56,198 nucleotides of DNA from Streptomyces sp. CBMA123 (GCF_014596465.1 NZ_MECK01000190.1:1-56198); one strand, 5' to 3'. Positions 8,781-18,051 are shown, numbered from the stretch's first letter. The notes: generated by a model not told the origin, from the letters alone. Numbers and translations are program-made.

Positions 8781-10004
8781 ACCGGTCGCGATGTCGGGCG
8801 CGATGTCCAGCACGAGGAGCGCGGCCGCCACGTGGGTCGGGTTGTCCTCCACCTTGACCGCCGAGAGCTCGTTCGCGCGCGAGACCCTCCGCTCGACGGT
8901 GTTCCGGTGCGCGTAGAGGTTGGCGGCCGCCCGGGTGGTGTTGAAGCCGCACTGCACGTAGGTGAGGAGTGCCTGCCGTAGTGCCGGGTCGGCTTCGACC
9001 AGCGGACCGAGGGTGTTGAGGACGAACCGGCGGGCGCCGGCCCGATCCTTGGTGAGCGCGTCGATCAGCTCGACGTCGGCGTAGGCGAGGAACTGCCGAT
9101 CGGACCCAAGCCGGATGACCAGTGCCTGCGCCGCGAGAGCGTCCTGGTGACTGGACCGGAACCCTTCGAGACCATGCCCAGGCCTTCCCACCGCCCCGCG
9201 AACCTCGTCAGCCGTCGCCATGACCTTCTCCACTGGGTGAAGGTCCGGGATGCCTGCTCCCGAGAGCCAGATCCAACGCGACGTGGCGCTGGCACGCGCC
9301 ACCAGGGCGCTTCGACCCGAAGCGACGGAACGCACGGCCGAGACCGCCTCGTCCAGAGCGTCGACCTGCCGGGGGTCGTCGATCCACAGCACGAGACCGA
9401 TGTGCCAGCGCGCCATCCGGTAGTGCAGGCGTCCTTCGGCGAGATCCTCCGCCATCGGCGCCCCGCCGGCGATCAGCTGGATCAGGGCGATCGCGTCGGC
9501 GTCCGCATTGCCCATCGCCGCGGCGAGGCCGGCTTCGCGCAGGGCCAGGACCGAGTCGAGGGCGTACTGCACCAGCGACTTCGCCGACACGTCCAGGACG
9601 CCGACCAGGAGGTCACGGTCGGCGCAGTGCGCCGCGCACTCCTCCAGCCACCGCCGCCATCCGATCCCCAGGGCCACGCGCCAGGCACCGGCGAAGTCGG
9701 GCGCGATGCCACGGGAGACGAGGTCATTGATGTACGCCGTGGTCCTCGGGCCCACGTAGGGCTCCACCCGCCGTCCCGGCTGCTGGATGTTCGCCGTCAG
9801 CCATTGGAGGAGATCGGAGCGGTTGAGCTCGCGATCCTCCTCGACCAGGGAGGCGTCCGCGAGGAGGGCGGGATCGTTCTGGGCCACGAGAGAAGGCCTT
9901 GCGACGGCGTCGAGCAAGGTGTCCGTTTCCGTCAACAGGCGCTGGCACAACGATCTGATCGCGTCGGCGACGTCAAGGGAGGGCGGGGGCCACAGCTCGT
10001 CCAT
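8772..10004 (-). CDS. PucR-type helix-turn-helix transcriptional regulator
   Basis: 410 residues from the ATG at 10004, with AGGAG about 12 bases upstream; an ATG at 10049 has no ribosome-binding site. The last 70 residues are the PucR C-terminal helix-turn-helix: LLTYVQCGFNTTRAA, then LYAHRNTVERRVSRA. The middle region resembles the GGDEF-like sensing domain of this family (GRSALVARASATSRWIWLSG). PucR/CdaR proteins usually control neighbouring catabolic genes in response to a substrate. It faces the monooxygenase operon across 795 bases, so it is the likely local regulator (inference). Confidence 0.85.
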   Translation of the reverse strand: MDELWPPPSLDVADAIRSLCQRLLTETDTLLDAVARPSLVAQNDPALLADASLVEEDRELNRSDLLQWLTANIQQPGRRVEPYVGPRTTAYINDLVSRGIAPDFAGAWRVALGIGWRRWLEECAAHCADRDLLVGVLDVSAKSLVQYALDSVLALREAGLAAAMGNADADAIALIQLIAGGAPMAEDLAEGRLHYRMARWHIGLVLWIDDPRQVDALDEAVSAVRSVASGRSALVARASATSRWIWLSGAGIPDLHPVEKVMATADEVRGAVGRPGHGLEGFRSSHQDALAAQALVIRLGSDRQFLAYADVELIDALTKDRAGARRFVLNTLGPLVEADPALRQALLTYVQCGFNTTRAAANLYAHRNTVERRVSRANELSAVKVEDNPTHVAAALLVLDIAPDIATGSS

Positions 10005-10499
10005 ATCCGAAGTCTGCTCCTGGCCTTGAAGAGCCGGTGCTCCCGACATGCGCGGCGTCACCGGCAGGGGAGGCGCGAGCCGGCGGCACTGCCCGCAGCG
10101 AAGGCGCCCGTCGTCAACCCGCCGACGGCAGCGAGAGGGGCCATCCCGAACGGCGCCACCGCGGCGACGACCGTGCGGACGGTCTGCGGCCCACCGAGCC
10201 CGCGGTGCGGCAGGTCGGCCGCGCCTGCCGCACGCGCCGGGGCTTCGCAGCGCCCTGTCGTGGAGAGACCGGCCACGTGACCACCTTTCAGCCGGCCGGC
10301 CGGGCGGTGCCGGCTCGCCGGGGTCGGACGACGAGTAACTGGGTCGGTGCGGCCACCTGAGCCGGACCGGCGCGTCCTCCGCCGCCGTGGGGCGGCGAGA
10401 TCCGCGTTCTGCCCCTCCGACGCCACAGGCACTCCTCCGGGCTCCGGACCCGTGGTGACCGCGGTGGGTGATGAGTACCGGTAATCGCCGCAAAGCTCT

Positions 10500-10513
10500 A
10501 TCACGCCCGTGAT
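10500..10513. promoter_or_regulatory. Perfect palindrome, candidate operator
   Basis: ATCACG-CC-CGTGAT lies between the PucR-type gene and the monooxygenase operon, just before the 12-base tandem repeats. Its position and symmetry suit a dimeric regulator. Assignment to the PucR protein is inference. Confidence 0.45.
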
Positions 10514-10519
10514 GTCACG

Positions 10520-10568
10520 ACAAGGGCCTGCGACAAGGCCTGCGACAAGGCCTGCGACAAGGCCTGCG
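10520..10568. repeat. Four tandem copies of a 12-base repeat
   Basis: The unit ACAAGGCCTGCG occurs at 10533, 10545 and 10557 without change. A first copy at 10520 has one extra G. The array stops at GCGAGG. It sits about 230 bases before the monooxygenase start and codes for nothing recognisable. Confidence 0.85.
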
Positions 10569-10799
10569 GCGAGGCGGGCCGCTTCGGAGACGTCCCCGGG
10601 CGCCCGGCTTCTCGAAGCGCCGGGGGCACGTCGGCCGGCGGGGTGTTCGGCTGTCGACGGCGGCTCGGGGCGGCGCCGCCGGGCCGGCTGGTGCATCGTG
10701 CACCGGGCCCGGTGCGAAGCAGGTGCGCGCTGTCGTTCTCACCGGTGGCCGTGGCTGGCGACAGTGAGGTCACCACCCCGGGAACAGCGAGGAAACGCC

Positions 10800-12335
10800 A
10801 TGACAACTGAGGTGCGTGACGCCGTCGAGGAGTTCGACGTGGTCATCATCGGAGCGGGCATCTCCGGTATCGGTGCGGCCAGCTATTTCAGCCGGGAACT
10901 GCCCGGCAAGTCCCTGCTCGTGCTCGAGGGCCGCGACACCATCGGCGGCACCTGGGACCTCTTCCGCTATCCGGGCATCCGCTCGGACTCGGACCTCCAC
11001 ACCTTCGGCTACGCGTTCAAGCCGTGGCGCCACGAAGCCGCGATCGCCGACGCACCGCTGATCCGGGACTACCTCCGGGAGACGGTCGAGGAGAACCACC
11101 TGGAGCAGCTCATCAGGCTGCGCCACCGGGTCGTCCGGGCCGAGTGGTCCTCGGACGACCGCCGGTGGACCCTCACGGTCGAGGTGGCCGACCCCGCCGG
11201 CGGCGTGAGCGGAACCAGGACCGTCCGGGCCGGGTGGGTGTTCGCCGCCACCGGCTACTACCGGTACGACGAGGGATTCTCCCCCCTGTTCCCGGGACGC
11301 GACGACTTCGAGGGCACGATCGTCCATCCGCAGCACTGGCCCGAGGGCCTGGACTACAGCGGCAAGAAGGTCGTGGTCATCGGCAGCGGCGCGACCGCGA
11401 TCACGCTGGTGCCGGCGATGGCCACCGGGCCGGGTGCCGCCCGGCACGTGACGATGCTCCAGCGCACCCCGACGTACGTCCTGGCACTGCCCCGCGTCGA
11501 CAAGCTCGCCCTGGCGCTCACGAAGGTGCTGGGGGAGGAGCGCGGGTACGCCGTGACGCGGTTCAAGAACATCTGGATCGACCGCGCCGTCGTCAAGGGA
11601 CTGCGGACGTTCCCGAAGGCCGGGCGCCGGTTGATCCGGCGCGAGAACATCAAGCGGCTGCCCAAGGGGTTCGACGTCGACAAGCACTTCAACCCGCCGT
11701 ACGACCCGTGGGACCAGCGGCTGTGTCTGGCACCGGACGGCGACTTCTTCGACGCGATCAAGAAGGGTTGCGCGAGCGTCGTCACCGACACGATCACGCG
11801 GTTCACCAGCCGCGGCGTCGTGCTGAGCTCGGGGGAGGAGCTGGAGGCGGACGTCATCGTCACCGCGACGGGGCTGAACCTGCAGCTCTTCGACGGCATG
11901 CCGATCGTGGTCGACGGCAGCGAGATCGACCTCGCGGACTCGGTCAGCTATCGCGGCATGCTGCTGAGCGGGATCCCCAACTGGGCGATGGCGATCGGCT
12001 ACACGACCTCGTCGTGGACGCTCAAGGTGAGTCTGATGTGCCGGTACTTCATCGACCTCGTGCGGCACATGGACGCGCACGGGTACGACCGGGTGGTCCC
12101 GGTCGCGCAGCCCGGGATGGAGTACAGGCCCGTCATGGACCTCCAGGCCGGCTACGCCAGGCGCGGCGAGAAGCTCCTGCCCAAGCAGGGGCTCGAGAAG
12201 CCCTGGCGGATGGCGATGTCCTACCCCGAGGACGCCAAGGCCCTGCGCGGACCGGTGGCCGACGACAACCTCCAGTTCGGCGCCGGCCGGCCGGCCGCGC
12301 ACCTGCCCGGCGGGAGGCGAGCGGCCCGTGTCTGA
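10800..12335 (+). CDS. Flavin-containing / Baeyer-Villiger monooxygenase, EthA-like
   Basis: 511 residues from an ATG with GCGAGGA upstream. The FAD site GAGISG is at 18-23, the Baeyer-Villiger fingerprint FEGTIVHPQHWP at 170-181, and the NADPH Rossmann motif GSGATA near 195. Long matching stretches (GGTWDLFRYPGIRSDSD, ATGLNLQLF) place it close to mycobacterial EthA rather than classical cyclohexanone monooxygenase. The family inserts oxygen next to a ketone to make an ester or lactone, or oxidises sulfur. It is the first gene of the operon; a hydrolase able to open the ester follows with an 8-base overlap. Confidence 0.92.
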   Translation: MTTEVRDAVEEFDVVIIGAGISGIGAASYFSRELPGKSLLVLEGRDTIGGTWDLFRYPGIRSDSDLHTFGYAFKPWRHEAAIADAPLIRDYLRETVEENHLEQLIRLRHRVVRAEWSSDDRRWTLTVEVADPAGGVSGTRTVRAGWVFAATGYYRYDEGFSPLFPGRDDFEGTIVHPQHWPEGLDYSGKKVVVIGSGATAITLVPAMATGPGAARHVTMLQRTPTYVLALPRVDKLALALTKVLGEERGYAVTRFKNIWIDRAVVKGLRTFPKAGRRLIRRENIKRLPKGFDVDKHFNPPYDPWDQRLCLAPDGDFFDAIKKGCASVVTDTITRFTSRGVVLSSGEELEADVIVTATGLNLQLFDGMPIVVDGSEIDLADSVSYRGMLLSGIPNWAMAIGYTTSSWTLKVSLMCRYFIDLVRHMDAHGYDRVVPVAQPGMEYRPVMDLQAGYARRGEKLLPKQGLEKPWRMAMSYPEDAKALRGPVADDNLQFGAGRPAAHLPGGRRAARV

Positions 12336-13263
12336 GGCGAGCGGCGCGGGGAGCGCCGACCAGTACGCGGCCCTGCCGTCCGGGATGACGATCTGCTTCC
12401 GCGACGTCGGCGACAAGGCCGACCCGGCCATCCTGCTCGTCGCCGGGTTGGGCGAGGACCTCACCTTCTGGACCGACTCGTTCGTCGGTTCGCTCGTCGC
12501 CCGCGGCTTCCGGGTGATCGCGATCGACAACCGCGATGTCGGCCAGTCGACGTTCGTCGCCGCACCCCCTCCCGCGCTCTGGCGGCAGATCGCCGCCCGC
12601 CCGCGCGGCGATGCCTATGCGCTGGCCGACATGGCCCAGGACGCAGTGGGCGTCCTCGACCATCTCGGGATCTCGCGGCCGCACCTCGTCGGGCGGTCGA
12701 TGGGCGGGATGATCGCGCAGACGATCGCGGCCACGGCGCCCGAGCGCGTTCTGTCGCTCACGTCCGTCTACTCGACGACCGGGGCGAAGAAGGTGGGCCG
12801 GCCGGCGCTGTCGACGATCCGGCTCCTCGCCGCCCCACCGGCGAGGACCAGGACCGAGGCCGTCCGGGCCCATCTGCGGATCACCAGGCACATCGCGGGA
12901 ACGGGATATCCCATCGACGACGCGGCCGAGGCGGCCCTCGCGGCGCGCGGCTGGGACCGCGCCGCCGGTGACCCGGCGGCCGGCGTGGCGCGCCAGATCC
13001 AGGCGATCCAGCGCTCCGGGGACCGGACGGCCCAGTTGAGCGGGATCACGGCCCCGACGTTGGTCATCAACGGCGACCGGGACCTCCTGGTCAACCCGAG
13101 CGGCGGCGCCGCGACCGTGCGGGCGATCCGCTCGGCCCAGCACGTGGTCGTTCCCGGCATGGGTCACCACATCCCCGAGGGCCTCGTCGGCCCCGTCACC
13201 CAGTACATCTCGCAGCACGCGGCCCGCGTGGGCGAAGGAGGAAACCATGTCCGCATCTCCTGA
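12328..13263 (+). CDS. Alpha/beta-fold hydrolase (putative ester/lactone hydrolase)
   Basis: 311 residues from a GTG that overlaps the monooxygenase end and has GGGAGG about 10 bases upstream. The catalytic triad is visible: Ser124 in GRSMGG, Asp about 250 in NGDRD, His about 280 in GMGHH. The oxyanion region is LVAGLGEDLTFW. The closest family is the RdmC/esterase-like hydrolases. Position after a Baeyer-Villiger enzyme suggests it cleaves the ester or lactone that enzyme makes (inference). The end overlaps the amine oxidase start by 17 bases. Confidence 0.88.
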   Translation: MSEASGAGSADQYAALPSGMTICFRDVGDKADPAILLVAGLGEDLTFWTDSFVGSLVARGFRVIAIDNRDVGQSTFVAAPPPALWRQIAARPRGDAYALADMAQDAVGVLDHLGISRPHLVGRSMGGMIAQTIAATAPERVLSLTSVYSTTGAKKVGRPALSTIRLLAAPPARTRTEAVRAHLRITRHIAGTGYPIDDAAEAALAARGWDRAAGDPAAGVARQIQAIQRSGDRTAQLSGITAPTLVINGDRDLLVNPSGGAATVRAIRSAQHVVVPGMGHHIPEGLVGPVTQYISQHAARVGEGGNHVRIS

Positions 13264-14641
13264 GCGCGTCTCCAGGGCCACCACGGTCGACGTCGTGGTC
13301 GTCGGCGCCGGCTTCGCCGGCCTGAGCGCCGCCGAACGACTGACGAGCGAGGGCCGCTCCGTCCTGGTCGTGGAGGGTCGCGACCGGGTCGGAGGGCGAT
13401 CGCTCTCCGGCGAGGTGGCAGGAGTGAAGGTCGACCTCGGCGCGACGTGGGTGGCACGGCGCCACACTGCGATCCGGGACCTCGCGAGCCGGGTCGGCTG
13501 TACCACGACCGCCCAGTTCAACCAGGGACGCAACGTGCTGTGGATGGCGGGCCGGCGCCGCACCTACAGCGGCACCATTCCCAAGGTCTCCCCCGCGGCC
13601 CTGGTGGACATGGCCCGCATCCAGACGGCGGTGAACAAGCTGGTCGCGAGCGTCTACGTGAACGCGGCGTGGGAGTCGCCGGAGGCCGGCCGGCTCGACG
13701 CCGTCTCGTTCGGCGAGTGGCTCGACCGGAAGAACGCGCTGCCCAGCACCCGTGCGCTGATGACCGTCGTCAGCAAGGTGCAGTGGGGCTGCGCACCGGG
13801 AGACGTCTCCCTGCTGCACGCCCTGCGCTACATCCGTGCGGCGGGCGGCATCGATCACATGCTGGACGTCGAGGGCGGGCAGCAGCAGGACCGGTTCGTC
13901 GAGACCACCCAGGAGATCGCCAAGCGGGTGGCGGACCGGCTCGGCGACAGCGTCCGCCTGGCGACACCGGTGCGCCGCATCGCACAGGACGACCACGGCG
14001 TCACCGTCCGTACCGACGTCGGCGAGGTCCACGCGAGGTACGCGATCGTCACGGCCCCGCCCGCGCACCGCGTCGACATCGAGTTCGACCCCGCTCTGCC
14101 CGAGCAGGCCGAAGGGCTCACGAGGACCTGGCGCATGGGCGTGCTGAGCAAGGCCTTCGTGGCCTACGAGAAGCCGTTCTGGCGGGCCGGCGGACTCTCC
14201 GGCGAGGCGCTGACCGACACCGGCACGGTGTTCATCACCTTCGACGTGTCACCGGCCCCCGGCGGGCCGGGCGTCCTGATGGCCTTCTGCGACCCGCGGG
14301 TCTTCGACGGCTTCGGCCCGGAGGCCCGACGCAGCCGGGTCGTCCAGCAGCTCGTCGGCCTCTACGGTCCCCAGGCCAGCACCCCGATCGACTACACGGA
14401 CCACTGCTGGGGATCGGAGCCGTTCGCCCCGGGTGGCCCCAACCCCGCCGTCGCCCCCTACGCGACCGTGAGTTACGGCAAGGCGCTGACCGAGCCCCAC
14501 GGGCGCATCCACTGGGCCGGCACCGAAACCGCCGGGGAATGGGCCGGCAGCATGAACGGCGCGGTCCTGACGGGCCAGCGCGCCGCCGAGCGCATCACCG
14601 CCCTCCTGTCCCGCGACGTCCGAGAAGGGGCGCTGAGATGA
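13247..14641 (+). CDS. Flavin amine oxidase (MAO/cyclohexylamine-oxidase type)
   Basis: 464 residues. The start is an ATG with GAAGGAGG just upstream. It has FAD motif GAGFAG at 20-25, the RVGGRS element after the first strand, substrate-domain text LGATWV, and the C-terminal FAD motif IHWAGTETAGEWAGSMNGA that is typical of monoamine, putrescine and cyclohexylamine oxidases. The reaction is amine plus O2 to imine (then ketone or aldehyde), with H2O2. In this operon it could make the ketone used by the monooxygenase (inference). It ends in ATGA, shared with the next gene. Confidence 0.9.
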   Translation: MSASPERVSRATTVDVVVVGAGFAGLSAAERLTSEGRSVLVVEGRDRVGGRSLSGEVAGVKVDLGATWVARRHTAIRDLASRVGCTTTAQFNQGRNVLWMAGRRRTYSGTIPKVSPAALVDMARIQTAVNKLVASVYVNAAWESPEAGRLDAVSFGEWLDRKNALPSTRALMTVVSKVQWGCAPGDVSLLHALRYIRAAGGIDHMLDVEGGQQQDRFVETTQEIAKRVADRLGDSVRLATPVRRIAQDDHGVTVRTDVGEVHARYAIVTAPPAHRVDIEFDPALPEQAEGLTRTWRMGVLSKAFVAYEKPFWRAGGLSGEALTDTGTVFITFDVSPAPGGPGVLMAFCDPRVFDGFGPEARRSRVVQQLVGLYGPQASTPIDYTDHCWGSEPFAPGGPNPAVAPYATVSYGKALTEPHGRIHWAGTETAGEWAGSMNGAVLTGQRAAERITALLSRDVREGALR

Positions 14642-15342
14642 GGGAAGCGCTGTTCCTGCTGGCAGACCTGTGGATGATCTTCGCCGGCTACTTCTACGGA
14701 TGGACGTTCATCCGCCGCTACGGCAACTACCTCCTCGGCCTCGAGTGCATGGTCGTCGCCACCTCGGGCAGCAACTTCCTGCTCTGGTCGCTGCTCGGGG
14801 CCAACCGCGGCAGCGTCCTGTACGACGTGGCGTACTTCTTCGACGCGTTCTCCAGGTCGGTCGGCATCACGGTCATCCTGATCATGGGTCTGATGATGGT
14901 CACCCACCGCTACAGACCGAGCCGAGGCGTCGACATCGCCGTGTTCGGAGCCGCGGTCGTGGCCGGCCTGTTCCTCCGGCCGTTCCACGGCGCGGACCTC
15001 CACACCGACCGCGCCGCGTTCTCGGTCGCCGTGTTCTACGTCGTCGTCAATCTCCTCACGGCGGTCTTCCTCGGGTACTTCGTCAAGCGGCTCTGGCAGG
15101 CAGGCGCGAGGTGGCCGGCGATCTGGACGGCACTGGTCACGGCCGCCGGGACCGCCATCGCGTTGACCTACGACTTCTTCCCCCTGCCGTTCGACGACGC
15201 GAACCGCGCGATCTTCTACACCGCCGCGCTGGCCACGTGGGGCACCCAGATATTCGTCTGCTTCCGCGCCTACCGCGTGCTGCACGACCGCAACGCCGCC
15301 CTGGACGCGAACCCGGTCCGCGCAGTCGGAGCCCCCGCATGA
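14638..15342 (+). CDS. Seven-helix integral membrane protein of unknown function
   Basis: 234 residues with about seven membrane segments: LFLLADLWMIFAGYFYGW, LLGLECMVVATSGSNFLLW, SVGITVILIMGLMMV, IAVFGAAVVAGLFL, FSVAVFYVVVNLLTAVFLGYF, IWTALVTAAGTAIALTY and FYTAALATWGTQIFVCF. It is too small and the wrong shape for a common transporter, and I do not recognise the family. The start overlaps the amine oxidase stop as ATGA, and its stop overlaps the next start the same way. Uptake of the operon's substrate or sensing are possible roles (inference). Confidence 0.8.
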   Translation: MREALFLLADLWMIFAGYFYGWTFIRRYGNYLLGLECMVVATSGSNFLLWSLLGANRGSVLYDVAYFFDAFSRSVGITVILIMGLMMVTHRYRPSRGVDIAVFGAAVVAGLFLRPFHGADLHTDRAAFSVAVFYVVVNLLTAVFLGYFVKRLWQAGARWPAIWTALVTAAGTAIALTYDFFPLPFDDANRAIFYTAALATWGTQIFVCFRAYRVLHDRNAALDANPVRAVGAPA

Positions 15343-15659
15343 ACCCCGGACACGAAGAAGGGGCCCGGTCCGAGGACGAGGCGGTCGAGCTGGCGAACGC
15401 CACACCCTACGGACTGGGCTCCTACCTGTTCACGACCGACGCCGACCAGGCCGCGCGCGTCGCCGACCGGATCGACGCGGGCATGGTCTTCGTCAACGGC
15501 GTCGGCCTCGAAGGCGCCGAACTGCCCTTCGGCGGGGTCAAGCGGTCCGGCTTCGGCCGGGAACTGGGCCGGGCCGGAATCGACGAGTTCGCCAACCGCA
15601 AGCTCATCCGCACCGCTGCGACCCGTCCGGCGCAGCCCACGGGAGGAAGCCCGTCATGA
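15339..15659 (+). pseudogene. C-terminal fragment of an aldehyde dehydrogenase
   Basis: 106 residues that match only the last fifth of an NAD(P)-dependent aldehyde dehydrogenase: SEDEAVELANATPYGLGSY, then AGMVFVNGVG, ELPFGGVKRSGFGRELG and a short oligomerisation tail. The NAD-binding domain, catalytic Cys and general-base Glu are absent, so dehydrogenase activity is not expected. The frame is intact and joined by ATGA overlaps to both neighbours, so the fragment is probably still translated. It may be a deletion remnant, or a piece kept to preserve translation coupling. Confidence 0.85.
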
Positions 15660-16777
15660 CCATCGAGTTCGACGCCGCCGTCCTCCGGGCCCCGGGCGCG
15701 CCGCTGGCCATCGAGCGGGTCTCCCTCCCCTCGACACCCCCGCCCGGCGAGGTGCTCGTGCGGCTCGGAGCGAGCGGGCTGTGCCACAGCGACCTCCACG
15801 CGCTGGTCGGCGAGTGGGAGGTGCCGTCGCCGATGATCCTCGGCCACGAAGGGGCCGGGACGGTCGAGCGCGTCGGCGAAGGCGTCACGACCCTCAAGCA
15901 GGGCGACCACGTGGTGCTGTCGTGGACGCCGTCGTGTCGCCGCTGCCGCCACTGCGTCGGCGGCAGGCCGGTCCTGTGCGACATGGTCAGCCGGCACTCG
16001 GCGAACCACCTGTCGTTCGACGGCCGATCCCGCGTCACGTCCGCGGACGGGGACGGGGGCGACGTCTACAGTTTCGCCGGCCTGGGAACGTTCGGGCAGT
16101 ACACCCTGGTGCCCGAGCCGGCGGCGATCGCCGTCCGCCAGGACGCCCCGTTCCCCCAGGCCGCCCTGGTCGGATGCGCCGTCACCACCGGCGTCGGCGC
16201 GGCCGTCAACACCGCCAAGGTGCGTCCGAGCGACACCGTGCTGGTCCTCGGCTGCGGCGGCGTCGGCCTCAACGCGATCCAGGGCGCCCGACTCGTCGGC
16301 GCCCGGAGGATCATCGCCGCCGACGTCTCCGACGACAAGCTCGAGCAGGCCCGCCGCTTCGGCGCCACCCACGTGATCAACAACCGCAGCGAGGACCTCG
16401 CCGAGCGGATCTCCCAGCTCACCGACGGACGCGGCGTGGAGGTGGCCATCGAGGCCATCGGGCTGCCGCGCACCATCGAGGCCGCCTACGCGGTCCTCGC
16501 CCGAGGCGGCACGGCGGTGGTCGCCGGGCAGGTGGCGGACGGCGTGCGGATCTCCATCGACCCGTTCGTCATGTCCGACCAGGAGCTCTCCCTCATCGGG
16601 TCGAACTACGGCTCCAGCACGCCGGATTCGGACTTCCCCCTGCTGATCGACCACTACCTGGACGGCCGGATCGACCTCGACTCCCTCGTGACGCGCGTGA
16701 TCGACCTGAAGGACATCAACGAAGGCTTCGACCACCTGAAGCGCGGCATCGGCATCCGCTCGGTGATCACGTACTGA
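15656..16777 (+). CDS. Zinc-dependent alcohol dehydrogenase
   Basis: 373 residues, medium-chain dehydrogenase family. Catalytic zinc ligands: Cys43 in GLCHSD and His64-Glu65 in GHEGAG. Structural zinc ligands: Cys94, Cys97, Cys100 and Cys108. The cofactor site is GCGGVG. The pattern is that of class III-like or NDMA-dependent alcohol dehydrogenases. In this operon it would oxidise the hydroxy acid released by the hydrolase to an aldehyde (inference). The next step would need an aldehyde dehydrogenase, whose local gene is only a fragment. Confidence 0.92.
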   Translation: MTIEFDAAVLRAPGAPLAIERVSLPSTPPPGEVLVRLGASGLCHSDLHALVGEWEVPSPMILGHEGAGTVERVGEGVTTLKQGDHVVLSWTPSCRRCRHCVGGRPVLCDMVSRHSANHLSFDGRSRVTSADGDGGDVYSFAGLGTFGQYTLVPEPAAIAVRQDAPFPQAALVGCAVTTGVGAAVNTAKVRPSDTVLVLGCGGVGLNAIQGARLVGARRIIAADVSDDKLEQARRFGATHVINNRSEDLAERISQLTDGRGVEVAIEAIGLPRTIEAAYAVLARGGTAVVAGQVADGVRISIDPFVMSDQELSLIGSNYGSSTPDSDFPLLIDHYLDGRIDLDSLVTRVIDLKDINEGFDHLKRGIGIRSVITY

Positions 16778-16794
16778 AAGGCAGGGGCAACCGC

Positions 16795-18051
16795 ATGGCC
16801 CTGGAATCATCCCGCCTGGCCTTCGAGCGAGCCCGCCGCAGCATCGGCGGGGGAGTGGGGTCGGGCCTGCGCGCCGCGATGCCGCCCCATCCGCTCTTCG
16901 TGCGACAGGCCCGAGGCGCGCACGTCTGGGACCTGGACGGCGACCGGTACATCGACTACGTGATGGCCTGGGGGCCGCTCGTCCTCGGGCACGGTGACCC
17001 GCGCGTGGTGTCCGCGGTGTCCGACGTCGTGACCAGGATGCAGGTCGTCGGCACCGGCCACCCCTTGGAATACCTCGCGGCGGAGGCGGTCCTGGAGGCC
17101 GTCCCGCACGGCGAGCGACTGCTGTGGAGCAACACGGGCACCGAGGCGGTGCAGGTCGCGCTGCGCCTCGCGCGAGCCGCCACCGGGCGCCGCCGCGTCC
17201 TCAAGTTCGCCAAGAGCTACCACGGTTGGCACGACACCGTGTACGCCGGGATGTCCGAGGAGGACTGCGATCGCCCCGCGGCCCCCGGCGGGCCGGGACA
17301 GTCGACCAGCGTGCTGGACGACCTGGTCGTGGCGCGCTTCAACGACGTGCAGCTGGCCGAGCGCCTGCTGAGCGAGGCCGTCGAGCGCGACATCGCGGCC
17401 GTGCTCGTCGACCCGGTGATGAGCAACGCCGGCGTCGAAGCGCCCGCACCGCAGTTCCTGTCGACGCTGCGAGCCCTCTGCGACCGGCACGGCGTCATCC
17501 TGATCTTCGACGAGGTGATCGCCGGGTTCCGGATCGCCCGGGGCGGAGCGGCCGAGAAGTACGGCGTGCTGCCCGACCTGTCCGTGTTCGGGAAGGCGAT
17601 GGCCGGTGGCTTCACCCAGAGCGCCGTCGTCGGCCGGGCGGAGCTGGTCGATCAGGTCACGGCCGGCGTGGTTCATGCCGGAACCTTCAACGCCAACCCG
17701 GTCGCCCTGGCAGCCGTCGAAGCGACGATGCGCGTCCTGGCCGATCCCGCGGTCTACGAGCAGCTGGAGAAGACCTCGTCCGAGTTCGAAGCCCTCGTCG
17801 GCGGCGCCCTCGGCCCGTCGTCCGACTTCGGCCGCTTCAACCGGGTCGGCTCGCTCCTCCAGTACGTCCCGGCCGGCGGGGCCACCGGACTCCACGGAAC
17901 CGGCGGGCTCTGGACCGTGATCCTCGAAGGGATGCTGCGTCAAGGCGTCCTGTTCATGCCGTCCGGCAAGGTCTTCCTCAGCACGGCGCACACCACCGCC
18001 GACGTCGAGGCGACCGCCGAGGCCCTCGACCGGGTCCTGAGGAAGCGGTGA
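16795..18051 (+). CDS. Class III PLP-dependent aminotransferase (glutamate-1-semialdehyde aminomutase-like)
   Basis: 418 residues from an ATG 17 bases after the dehydrogenase stop. It has WSNTGTEAVQVALRLARA for PLP phosphate binding, SYHGWHD, FDEVIAGFR with the PLP-contacting Asp, and Lys267 in FGKAMAGG. Sequence is nearest to the GSA-aminomutase/omega-transaminase group, which moves amino groups to or from aldehydes and ketones. It could deaminate the substrate or capture an aldehyde from the dehydrogenase (inference). It is not expected to be the tetrapyrrole HemL, given the context. Confidence 0.88.
   Translation: MALESSRLAFERARRSIGGGVGSGLRAAMPPHPLFVRQARGAHVWDLDGDRYIDYVMAWGPLVLGHGDPRVVSAVSDVVTRMQVVGTGHPLEYLAAEAVLEAVPHGERLLWSNTGTEAVQVALRLARAATGRRRVLKFAKSYHGWHDTVYAGMSEEDCDRPAAPGGPGQSTSVLDDLVVARFNDVQLAERLLSEAVERDIAAVLVDPVMSNAGVEAPAPQFLSTLRALCDRHGVILIFDEVIAGFRIARGGAAEKYGVLPDLSVFGKAMAGGFTQSAVVGRAELVDQVTAGVVHAGTFNANPVALAAVEATMRVLADPAVYEQLEKTSSEFEALVGGALGPSSDFGRFNRVGSLLQYVPAGGATGLHGTGGLWTVILEGMLRQGVLFMPSGKVFLSTAHTTADVEATAEALDRVLRKR

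Larger units (their letters stand above)
10005..10799. promoter_or_regulatory. Divergent control region of the PucR gene and catabolic operon
   Basis: 795 bases between divergent genes. The open frames here are Arg/Pro-rich and look non-coding. It holds a 14-base palindrome (10500-10513) followed at once by a 12-base tandem repeat (10520-10568), both listed separately. The stretch at 10465-10515 is the least GC-rich part and is the best place for a promoter. Confidence 0.55.

Noticed and set aside
10005..10696. Long minus-strand open frames upstream of the PucR-type gene, including one with repeated GLVA units
   Set aside because: The GLVA units are only the translation of the 12-base tandem repeat. 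The rest is Arg/Pro-rich, and the PucR protein has a better start at 10004.
16795..18051. Calling the class III aminotransferase HemL
   Set aside because: The resemblance to glutamate-1-semialdehyde aminomutase is a family trait. It lies in a catabolic operon with no haem genes nearby.
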